This document shows, in pieces, positions 35,850 through 42,138 of a DNA stretch of 44,456 nt. Positions within the stretch are counted from its first letter, which is position 1. Each line of letters begins with the position of its first letter. Both the position numbers and the translations under genes were made by a program. Under the pieces are notes generated by a model, which was not told where the DNA came from, did not search any database, and saw only the letters and a list, made by a program, of their open reading frames with translations. Source of the stretch: Microbacterium sp. (GTDB lineage Bacteria > Actinomycetota > Actinomycetes > Actinomycetales > Microbacteriaceae); assembly GCA_031177765.1 (NCBI GenBank), contig JAPSKH010000007.1, forward strand, positions 1-44,456. The letters run 5' to 3'.

Positions 35850-36045
35850 CTCTGGCGTACTCCCTGCGGGGCGACACCGCGCGTCGCCCGGCGAAATCTC
35901 GTGCGGCGCCGCACCTGCGGTGCCGCGAACTCACTCGGTCTGCAGCGGATCCCAGCTCTCGGCGGATGCTCTCGCTGCCACGGGCGTCCATCGCCCTGAA
36001 GTCTTCGGTGATGCACTACGGCGCGGCCGCGTGTCATCGACGACC
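35850..36045 (-). promoter_or_regulatory. Long structured 5' leader of RNase E gene
   Basis: No gene is seen in the 316 bp from 35850 to 36165. If transcription starts from the hexamer at 36046–36051, a leader of about 190 nt results. It can form hairpins at 35869–35889 (7-bp stem, 7-nt loop) and 35903–35926 (10-bp stem). It is a candidate autoregulatory leader. Bases 36052–36165 hold nothing recognisable. Confidence 0.5.
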
Positions 36046-36051
36046 ATTATC
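36046..36051 (-). promoter_or_regulatory. Extended -10 TGCGATAAT for the RNase E gene
   Basis: GATAAT on the minus strand, preceded by TGC, is the best -10 in the region. No clear -35 is seen. Confidence 0.45.
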
Positions 36052-36165
36052 GCACGTCGCCCCCGAATCCCCTCACATCCCGGCCGGAAGGATCGCCGAG
36101 CGCGCATGAGCCATGGTCGTCCGCGACCCCTGGGCGCGCATCGACGACCGGGTCGACCCCCGTCG

Positions 36166-36885
36166 CTACTCGGGCCTGGAGCGGATGGGGGCGGGGAAGA
36201 GGGCAACGGCGAGGACGGCGCCGATGCAGGCTCCGAGCAGCTGCGCGGCCACGAAGGCCACGGCCGATACGGGTGCGATGCCGGCGAAGGTGTCGGTGAG
36301 GACCCGACCCATGGTGACGGCGGGATTCGCGAAGGCCGTCGAGCTGGTGAACCAGTAGGCGGCCCCGATGTACGCGCCCACCGCGGACGCGATCGCGGGC
36401 ACCGACCTGCCGGTGCGCGAGAGGCCGGCGATCAGGAGGATCAGACCGGCTGTGGCCACGATCTCGGCGAGGAAGGTCGCCGCCGTGGCGCGATCGGTCG
36501 TCGAGACCGATGTCGGCGTGGCGAACATGGCGTTCGCAAGCACGGCGCCACCGATCCCGCCCGCGCATTGCGCGCCGATGTAGACGCCGAGGGCGCCACC
36601 GGTGAGACCGGTCCTGTTCCCGCGGCCGAGGGCGAAGTCGGCGAGAGAGACGACCGGGTTGAAGTGCGCCTCGGAGACCGGCGCGAACAGCATGATGAGG
36701 ACGCCGAGCGCGAGGGCGGTGGCGATCCCGTTCTCGAGCAGCTGCAGCCCGCGATCGGTCGAGAGCCGTTGCGCGGCGATGCCGGAGCCCACCACGACGG
36801 CGACGAGCAGCGCCGTGCCGAGCAGCTCCGCCAGTGCCCGCCGCCCGAGTGGCGACCGGGTCTGCGCCGCTGCGTCGACGGTCAC
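36166..36885 (-). CDS. Aquaporin family channel of the arsenic operon
   Basis: This 239-residue MIP-family channel has six TM helices. Both pore half-helices are visible: HFNPVVSL (NPV in place of the usual first NPA, residues 76–78) and FANPAVTMGR (NPA, 187–189). The Arg after the second motif is the selectivity-filter arginine. It overlaps arsC by 4 bp (GTGA), which places it in an arsenic operon. In Sinorhizobium meliloti the aquaglyceroporin AqpS next to arsC lets out arsenite made by ArsC; the same role is inferred here, since no ArsB or Acr3 pump is encoded nearby. It could also pass glycerol or methylated arsenicals. Confidence 0.88.
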   Translation of the reverse strand: MTVDAAAQTRSPLGRRALAELLGTALLVAVVVGSGIAAQRLSTDRGLQLLENGIATALALGVLIMLFAPVSEAHFNPVVSLADFALGRGNRTGLTGGALGVYIGAQCAGGIGGAVLANAMFATPTSVSTTDRATAATFLAEIVATAGLILLIAGLSRTGRSVPAIASAVGAYIGAAYWFTSSTAFANPAVTMGRVLTDTFAGIAPVSAVAFVAAQLLGACIGAVLAVALFPAPIRSRPE

Positions 36886-37289
36886 CGGTGCGGCGCGAGC
36901 TCGCCCACGAGGGCCTGCACGCGGCTGCGGATGTCGTCACGGATGCGACGGACCGTGTTGACATCCTGCCCGGCGGGGTCGTCGAGCTGCCAGTCCTCGT
37001 AGCGCTTCCCCGGGAAGATCGGGCAGGCGTCCCCGCAGCCCATCGTGATCACCACGTCGGACTCCTTCACGGCGTCGACGGTGAGCAGCTTCGGGGTGTT
37101 CCCCGCGATGTCGATGCCTTCCTCGGCCATCACCTCGACGGCGACCGGGTTGATCTGGTCCTTCGGTTCCGAACCGGCCGACAGCACGTCGATGCGGTCG
37201 CCGGCGAGGGCCTGCAGGTAGCCCGCGGCCATCTGCGACCGGCCGGCGTTGTGGACGCAGACGAACAGGACGGTGGGCTTGGTGCTCAT
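36882..37289 (-). CDS. arsC: Arsenate reductase, low-molecular-weight phosphatase type
   Basis: This 135-residue protein has the P-loop CVHNAGR (Cys11 to Arg17, CX5R) as in LMW tyrosine phosphatases. MGCGDACPIFPGKRYEDW carries Cys85 and Cys89, and the acid loop LDDPAG carries Asp103/104. The pattern is that of arsenate reductases rather than protein phosphatases. It reduces arsenate to arsenite; in actinobacteria related enzymes use mycothiol or thioredoxin as reductant, and the sequence alone does not settle which. The ATG overlaps the stop of a 47-codon ORF (ATGA), and the stop overlaps the aquaporin GTG. A longer in-frame extension is a shadow. Confidence 0.95.
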   Translation of the reverse strand: MSTKPTVLFVCVHNAGRSQMAAGYLQALAGDRIDVLSAGSEPKDQINPVAVEVMAEEGIDIAGNTPKLLTVDAVKESDVVITMGCGDACPIFPGKRYEDWQLDDPAGQDVNTVRRIRDDIRSRVQALVGELAPHR

Positions 37290-37429
37290 GGGTGGCTCTC
37301 GCTTCCGTTTCGGGTGGAGCGTCGTTCGACGATGATGGTGTTCACGGGGGTGGTCATGCAAACCGGGGAGCCATCGGCAGGCGTTCGAGCCGGCGGTTCC
37401 GCAAAGGTCATGAGCTCGGTCGGGATCAT
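37286..37429 (-). CDS. Candidate small protein (47 aa) in the arsenic operon
   Basis: This 47-codon ORF encodes a protein starting MIPTELMTFAEPPARTPADG, with one Cys at 24, and ending RRSTRNGSESHP. Its ATG overlaps the TGA of the upstream flavoprotein gene as ATGA. Its own TGA overlaps the arsC ATG in the same way. The double 4-bp coupling fills exactly the gap that would otherwise break the operon. No domain is recognised and no membrane segment is present. It could be a real small protein, or a translated spacer that keeps ribosomes coupled to arsC. Confidence 0.5.
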   Translation of the reverse strand: MIPTELMTFAEPPARTPADGSPVCMTTPVNTIIVERRSTRNGSESHP

Positions 37430-38745
37430 GAGCAGCAGGAGCTTCCCCCGTCGAGCCCGGTGGAGCAGACCCCGGTCGCCGGAAGGGTGAGCTGCACCCG
37501 GGTCGCGGAGCGCATATCGCCGTCGATCCAAGCCGTGACCGAGCGGACCTGCTCGTATCCGGTGGCCAGCAGGAATGTGGGCGCGCGGCCATAGGACTTC
37601 ATCCCGACCACGAAGAACCCGGGTTCGGGGTGACGGAGCTCGTCGAATCCGTGCGGCGGCACCGTGCCGCACGAGTGCAGATTGGGGTCGATCAGCGGCG
37701 CCAGCCGGGTCGGCGCTTCCACGACGTCGTCCAGCTGCAGCCGGATCTCGCGCAGCATGCTCAGGTCGGGTCGGAATCCGGTCGCGCGCACGACCAGATC
37801 GGCGTCGTGTGCGGCAGGCTCGCCGCGACGGGTTCCGACCAGTCGGATGCCGTCGCCGTGGGCCTGAACACGGAAGATCTCGAACGAGTCGATCTTCTCG
37901 ACGATGCCGTTCTCGACCAGCCGGTCGACGCGGGAGCCGAGTCGGGCGCGGTCGGCGAGCTCGTCGTCGGGAGAGGACGAGACACGCGCGGCGGACGCGT
38001 TACGGATCAACCAGCTCACGCGGGTGCTCGGTTCGGTCTTCGCGAGCTCCGCGAGGGCGATGAGGGTGTTGGCCGCGGAGTGACCGGCCCCGACCACCGT
38101 CGTGTGCTTCCCCGCGAACCGGGCGCGGTCGTGGCCGAGCACGTCCGGCAGCGCATGCAGCACGCGTCCGTCGACGTCGGCCGTGCCGATCGGGTCCAGC
38201 CCGGAGGAGCCGAGCGGGTTCGGGGTCGTGTAGGTTCCCGACGCGTCGATCACGGCCCGGCCGGCGAGCTCCTCGACTCGCCCGTCGGCGGTCGTGACGC
38301 GCACGAGGAACGGCGTGCGGTCGCGACCGGCGCTGCGGGTGCGGTCCATGCCCGCGCGTGCGACAGCGACCACCCGCGTGCCGTAGCGGATCCGCGGGCC
38401 GAGCTCATCCGTCCTGGCCAGCGGTGTCAGGTACTGGTCGACGAGTTCCCGTCCTGTCGGCGCGAGGGCTTCGTCGGCGGGCGGCGTCCAGCCCGCCGCG
38501 TCGAGCAGACGCCGGGAGGCCGGGTCGATGAGGTGGCGCCATGGCGAGAACATCCGGGTGTGGCCCCAGAGCCGTATGGACGCACCGGCATGGTCGCCCG
38601 CTTCGAGGACGATGAATTCGAGTCCCCTGGTGAGGAGGTTCGCGGCCGCCGCCAATCCGATCGGACCCGCCCCGATGACCACGACCGGAAGCGTCGCAAG
38701 CCGATCCGACACGGTGGCTCGCGGAGTGAGATCGAGCAGGGTCAT
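37426..38745 (-). CDS. ArsO-like FAD/NAD(P)H-binding monooxygenase
   Basis: This 439-residue flavoprotein has a first dinucleotide fold VVVIGAGPIGLAAAANLLTR and LEAGDHAGASIRLWGHTRMF. It has the flavin-monooxygenase-like VIDASGTYTTPNPLG, a second NAD(P) fold TTVVGAGHSAANTLIALAEL, and ATGFRPDLSM near the end. The C-terminus is GGSSCCS, a vicinal cysteine pair that could bind arsenic. It resembles the ArsO group found in arsenic operons, whose exact reaction is not firmly established. It is the first gene of the minus-strand arsenic operon, divergent from arsR, with GGGAGG before the ATG. It could act on methylated or organic arsenicals; that is inference. Confidence 0.8.
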   Translation of the reverse strand: MTLLDLTPRATVSDRLATLPVVVIGAGPIGLAAAANLLTRGLEFIVLEAGDHAGASIRLWGHTRMFSPWRHLIDPASRRLLDAAGWTPPADEALAPTGRELVDQYLTPLARTDELGPRIRYGTRVVAVARAGMDRTRSAGRDRTPFLVRVTTADGRVEELAGRAVIDASGTYTTPNPLGSSGLDPIGTADVDGRVLHALPDVLGHDRARFAGKHTTVVGAGHSAANTLIALAELAKTEPSTRVSWLIRNASAARVSSSPDDELADRARLGSRVDRLVENGIVEKIDSFEIFRVQAHGDGIRLVGTRRGEPAAHDADLVVRATGFRPDLSMLREIRLQLDDVVEAPTRLAPLIDPNLHSCGTVPPHGFDELRHPEPGFFVVGMKSYGRAPTFLLATGYEQVRSVTAWIDGDMRSATRVQLTLPATGVCSTGLDGGSSCCS

Positions 38746-38765
38746 GGCAGCCTCCCAGACTGAAT

Positions 38766-38832
38766 ATCGATGAACGTCGATGCTCAGTATGAGCGGCTCT
38801 ATCGATATCTGTCAATATCGATTATTGTCGAT
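38766..38832. promoter_or_regulatory. ArsR operators in the arsR–ArsO-like intergenic region
   Basis: Two sites of the form ATCGA-N6-TCGAT lie at 38766–38781 and 38817–38832, matching at 13 of 16 bases. A perfect ATCGATA-N8-TATCGAT dyad lies at 38801–38822. The second covers the TATTGT hexamer (38823–38828) 6 nt before the arsR ATG. This fits repression of both divergent genes. Confidence 0.75.
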
Positions 38833-38834
38833 GC

Positions 38835-39194
38835 ATGATCGTGATGAGCGAGACCACCGACGCCTCTGCTGCCGGCGTCACCTGCTGTGCTCCTCTGGTG
38901 GGGGAACCGATCGATCAGCGTGAAGCCGAACAGCTGGCCGGGACCCTCAAGGCACTGGCCGACCCGGCCCGGCTGCGGCTGCTGTCGATCGTCGCATCCG
39001 CGGAAGGTCAGGAGGCGTGCGTCTGCGATCTCATCGAACCGGTCGGGCTGTCCCAGCCGACGGTGTCGCACCACCTGAAGGTCCTCACCGAAGCGGGGTT
39101 CCTCTCACGGTCCAAACGCGGGACGTGGGCGTACTACCGACTGCAGCCTGAGGCGCTCAGCGGTGTCGCGGCGTTTCTCACTGTCCGGCATTGA
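38835..39194 (+). CDS. arsR: ArsR-family arsenite-responsive repressor
   Basis: This 119-residue winged-helix repressor has TLKALADPARLRLLSIV, then CDLIEPVGLSQPTVSHHLKV (recognition helix) and AGFLSRSKRGTWAYYRLQ (wing). Cys17-Cys18 near the N-terminus and ACVCDL (Cys62, Cys64) resemble the arsenite site of Corynebacterium glutamicum ArsR (an N-terminal Cys pair plus one central Cys), rather than the E. coli ELCVC helix alone. Arsenite binding would release DNA. The ATG at 38835 is supported by TATTGT 6 nt upstream; ATG 38844 is an alternative. It is divergent from the ArsO-like operon. Confidence 0.95.
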   Translation: MIVMSETTDASAAGVTCCAPLVGEPIDQREAEQLAGTLKALADPARLRLLSIVASAEGQEACVCDLIEPVGLSQPTVSHHLKVLTEAGFLSRSKRGTWAYYRLQPEALSGVAAFLTVRH

Positions 39195-39270
39195 CCGACC
39201 AAGGCGTCGAGCGCGACCTCGATCCCGACGCGGGCACGCGGCTGGCAGGCGATCACCCAGACCCCGATGC

Positions 39271-39276
39271 CATAAT
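39271..39276 (+). promoter_or_regulatory. -10 hexamer CATAAT for the VKOR gene
   Basis: CATAAT (5 of 6 match to TATAAT) lies 7 nt before the ATG at 39284, implying a leaderless transcript. Confidence 0.5.
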
Positions 39277-39283
39277 CCGGAGC

Positions 39284-39901
39284 ATGCCCGAGCAGCAGAC
39301 GCATGCCCGCCCGAGAGTCCTCGCGGTGTGGCTGATGCTCGCCGGTGTGATCGGCTGGTGGGCGGCCTTCTCTCTGACGCTCGAGAAGTTCGAGGCGCTG
39401 GCCGACCCTGACGCTGCGGCATCCTGCGATTTCAGCGTGCTGGTCCAGTGCTCAGCCAACCTCGACTCGTGGCAGGGCAGCGCGTTCGGATTCCCCAACC
39501 CGATCCTCGGTCTCACCGGGTGGATCGCCCCCATCGTGGTCGGCGCGGCGATCCTCGCCGGTGCGCGCTTCGCACGGTGGTTCTGGTGGTGCTTCTGGGC
39601 GGGGATCGCCTTCGCCTTCGGATTCGTCGTCTGGCTCATCGGCCAGAGCATCTACGACCTCGGAACGCTGTGCCCGTGGTGCATGGTGACGTGGGCGGTG
39701 ACGATCCCCACCTTCTACGCCGTATCGCTCCACCTGCTGCGGTCGGGGCAGCTGCCCACGACGCCCGCGGTCCGACGGGGCGCCGACGCACTCCTGGCCT
39801 GGGTGCCGCTCGCGGCGATCCTCAGCTACGCGCTCATCCTGCTGCTCGCGCAGCTGCAGCTGGATGCCATCGACAACATCTGGCAGACGCTGTTCGGCTG
39901 A
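39284..39901 (+). CDS. Vitamin K epoxide reductase family protein
   Basis: This 205-residue protein has about five TM helices. The VKOR cysteines are visible: ASCDFSVLVQC (the loop pair) and LGTLCPWCMVTW (the active-site CxxC). The conserved loop SAFGFPNPILGLTG also matches. In actinobacteria VKOR replaces DsbB, re-oxidising DsbA-like proteins that make disulfides outside the membrane, with menaquinone as acceptor. No fused or adjacent thioredoxin-like partner is seen here. The ATG at 39284 is preferred to the open frame from 39191 because CATAAT lies 7 nt upstream and the extra residues are not family-like. It converges with ndk. Confidence 0.92.
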   Translation: MPEQQTHARPRVLAVWLMLAGVIGWWAAFSLTLEKFEALADPDAAASCDFSVLVQCSANLDSWQGSAFGFPNPILGLTGWIAPIVVGAAILAGARFARWFWWCFWAGIAFAFGFVVWLIGQSIYDLGTLCPWCMVTWAVTIPTFYAVSLHLLRSGQLPTTPAVRRGADALLAWVPLAAILSYALILLLAQLQLDAIDNIWQTLFG

Positions 39902-39946
39902 CGCGATCGGGTCCGGCCGCCGGGCGGGACCGCACCCGCTCGCGGC

Positions 39947-40363
39947 TCAGCCGAACCAGATCTCGAGCTCGCGTGCTGCCGACTCCGGGCTGTCGGAGCC
40001 GTGGACGAGGTTCTGCTGGACTTTCAGCCCCCAGTCGCGTCCGTAGTCGCCGCGGATGGTCCCGGGTGCGGCCGTCGTCGGGTCGGTCGCTCCCGCCAGA
40101 GACCGGAATCCCTCGATGACCCGGTTGCCGGCGAGCCGGATCGCCACGGACGGCCCCGACATCATGAACTCCAGCAGCGGCTCGTAGAACGGCTTGCCCT
40201 CGTGCTCGGCGTAGTGCCGCTCCAGACGCTCGCGGTCCGGCTCCACCAGGCGGATGTCGACGAGAGCGTATCCCTTCGCCTCGATGCGGGCGAGGATCGC
40301 GCCGGTCAGTCCGCGGGCGACGCCGTCGGGCTTGACGAGGACGAGGGTCTCTTCGGTGGCCAT
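39947..40363 (-). CDS. ndk: Nucleoside diphosphate kinase
   Basis: This 138-residue protein of typical length begins with TEETLVLVKPDGVARGLTGA. It has YAEHEGKPFYEPLLEFMMSG, GATDPTTAAPGTIRGDYGRD and the active-site NLVHGSDSPESA, with the phosphorylated His. It transfers phosphate between nucleoside tri- and diphosphates. GGAG precedes the ATG. It lies about 18 bp downstream of the DUF4233 gene, continuing the ileS–folC–DUF4233–ndk run. Confidence 0.98.
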   Translation of the reverse strand: MATEETLVLVKPDGVARGLTGAILARIEAKGYALVDIRLVEPDRERLERHYAEHEGKPFYEPLLEFMMSGPSVAIRLAGNRVIEGFRSLAGATDPTTAAPGTIRGDYGRDWGLKVQQNLVHGSDSPESAARELEIWFG

Positions 40364-40381
40364 GAAGTCTCCGTTCGCCGT

Positions 40382-40783
40382 TCAGGCTGGGTCGGGGGGC
40401 TGTGCCGCGCGCTGCGCGTTGCGCCGATCGAGCGCGGCCCCTTTGATCGTCGCATACGCGTACATGCCACCGAAAATGAGCGCGACGAGTCCGAGCGCCG
40501 GCAGCAGGAACGCGCCGAGAGCGACGACGGCCTGCAGCGCCCACCCCACGGCGATGCCCCACGGGTGACGGACGATCCGCGTGGTGAGGATCATCAGGAC
40601 CGCGAGCGCGATGCCCGCGACGATCCCCCACCACGGCTCCAGCGGCTCCGGGAGGGCTCGAAGCCCGTAGATGGCGAGCCCACCGAGGAACACCACGACG
40701 GACTCGAAGCCCAGCACGATGCTCGCGAGCGACTCCGCGGCGCCCCGCTGCCGCCGGGGTCGCGGCGCGCGTTCGGCCGTCAC
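40382..40783 (-). CDS. DUF4233 family membrane protein
   Basis: This 133-residue protein has about four hydrophobic segments: SLASIVLGFESVVVFLGGLA, WWGIVAGIALAVLMILTT, GWALQAVVALGAFLLPALGL and VALIFGGMYAYATI. A basic N-terminus ([13 protein letters not shown]) and a polar tail flank them. DUF4233 proteins are found in actinobacteria next to folC, exactly as here, and have no known function. The start is a GTG at 40783 that overlaps the folC stop (GTGA), so it is translationally coupled to folC. The open frame further upstream is an antisense-like shadow inside folC and is not used. Confidence 0.87.
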   Translation of the reverse strand: MTAERAPRPRRQRGAAESLASIVLGFESVVVFLGGLAIYGLRALPEPLEPWWGIVAGIALAVLMILTTRIVRHPWGIAVGWALQAVVALGAFLLPALGLVALIFGGMYAYATIKGAALDRRNAQRAAQPPDPA

Positions 40784-42138
40784 CGTTCCCACCCGCTCTT
40801 CCAGTCCTCCTCGGCCGACAGCGCAAGCGCTTCGCCGGCGAGGACGATCGACCCGGCCACGACCACGGCGCGCCGATCGGATGCCGACGCCCACTCCCGC
40901 GCGGCATCCGCCGCCTCCGCGAGGTCGCGGTGCACCGAGACCGACAGTCCGCGGGCCTCGGCGAGATCGGCGATCGCATCGGCGTCGGCAGCGCGCTCGG
41001 AGTCGGGCGCCGTCGCGAACAGGTGGGCGGAGACCGTCGCGATCTCGTCGACGATGCCCGCGGCGTCCTTGTCGGACAGCACGCCGAGCACCACGCCCCA
41101 CTCGTCGAAGTCGAAGGCGTCCCGGAGGGCCGCCACGAGAGCTCGGGCGCCGTGCGGGTTGTGGGCCGCATCGACGACCACGGTCGGGTTCGCCCCCACC
41201 AGCTGCAGACGGCCGGGCGACGTGGCCCTTCCAAGGCCCTCGGCGACGATGTCCGGCGCGATGGCCTGCGTGCCGCCGCCGACGAGCGATTCCACGGCGG
41301 CGATGGCGAGCGCGGCGTTGAAGCCCTGGTGGGCGCCGTACAGCGGCAGGTACTCCTCCTCGTACGTCGCCGCCAGACCTCGCACCGTGATCTGCTGCCC
41401 GCCCACCGCGAGACGCTGCTCCGCGAGGGCGAAGCCGTCGCCCTCGAACTGGATCGTGGCCGACCGCGCGGCGGCGGCTTCGCGCAGCACGGCCGCGGCG
41501 GCGGCATCCTGACGCGCCGACACCACCGCGGCGCCGTCCTTGATGATGCCCGACTTCACGCGCGCGATCTCGGCGATTGTGCCGCCGAGCCGATCGGCGT
41601 GATCCACATCGATGGGCGCGAAGACGGCGACATCGCCGTCGGCGGTGTTCGTCGAGTCCCACGACCCGCCCATCCCCACCTCGAGGACGAGCACGTCGAT
41701 CGGGGCATCCGCGAACGCCACGAAGGCGAGCACCGTGAGCAGCTCGAAGAAGGTCAGCGGCGCGTCGCCCGCGGCCTCCAGCTCGGCGTCGACGATCTCC
41801 ACGAACGGGGCGATCTCGTCCCACGCGTCGGCGACCGCCGCGTCGTCGATCGGCTCCCCGTCGACCATGATGCGCTCGGTGAATCGCTCCAGGTGGGGGC
41901 TTGTGAAGAGCCCGGTGCGCAGCCCGTGCGCCCGCACGAGGCTCTCGATGATGCGACTGGTCGAGGTCTTGCCGTTGGTCCCGGTGACGTGCACGACCCG
42001 GTACGTCTTCTGCGGATCGTCCAGCAGCTCCAGCACACGGCGGGTGCGCTCGACCCGCGGCTGCACCCAGCGCTCACCCTGGCGCTGCAGCAGCGCCCCG
42101 TAGACGGCATCGGCGCGTGCCCGGTCCCGGTCGCTCAT
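40780..42138 (-). CDS. folC: Bifunctional folylpolyglutamate / dihydrofolate synthase
   Basis: This 452-residue Mur-ligase-like enzyme has an ATP loop [20 protein letters not shown] and [15 protein letters not shown]. Later blocks are [53 protein letters not shown] and [19 protein letters not shown]. These are the family's Mg-ATP and folate-binding blocks. It adds glutamates to folates and may also make dihydrofolate from dihydropteroate. Its ATG overlaps the ileS stop (ATGA) and its stop overlaps the DUF4233 start (GTGA). Together with pabB elsewhere in the window it belongs to folate metabolism. Confidence 0.96.
   Translation of the reverse strand: MSDRDRARADAVYGALLQRQGERWVQPRVERTRRVLELLDDPQKTYRVVHVTGTNGKTSTSRIIESLVRAHGLRTGLFTSPHLERFTERIMVDGEPIDDAAVADAWDEIAPFVEIVDAELEAAGDAPLTFFELLTVLAFVAFADAPIDVLVLEVGMGGSWDSTNTADGDVAVFAPIDVDHADRLGGTIAEIARVKSGIIKDGAAVVSARQDAAAAAVLREAAAARSATIQFEGDGFALAEQRLAVGGQQITVRGLAATYEEEYLPLYGAHQGFNAALAIAAVESLVGGGTQAIAPDIVAEGLGRATSPGRLQLVGANPTVVVDAAHNPHGARALVAALRDAFDFDEWGVVLGVLSDKDAAGIVDEIATVSAHLFATAPDSERAADADAIADLAEARGLSVSVHRDLAEAADAAREWASASDRRAVVVAGSIVLAGEALALSAEEDWKSGWER

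Noticed and set aside
35404..37002. Plus-strand frame with a CGSSAT repeat across the RNase E N-terminus
   Set aside because: The repeat comes from reading the 18-bp tandem units in another frame; an 18-bp repeat without stops stays open in several frames.
39902..39946. Hairpin between the convergent VKOR and ndk genes as a terminator
   Set aside because: Only a short interrupted stem (GGTCC/GGACC) and no T-run; too weak to call.
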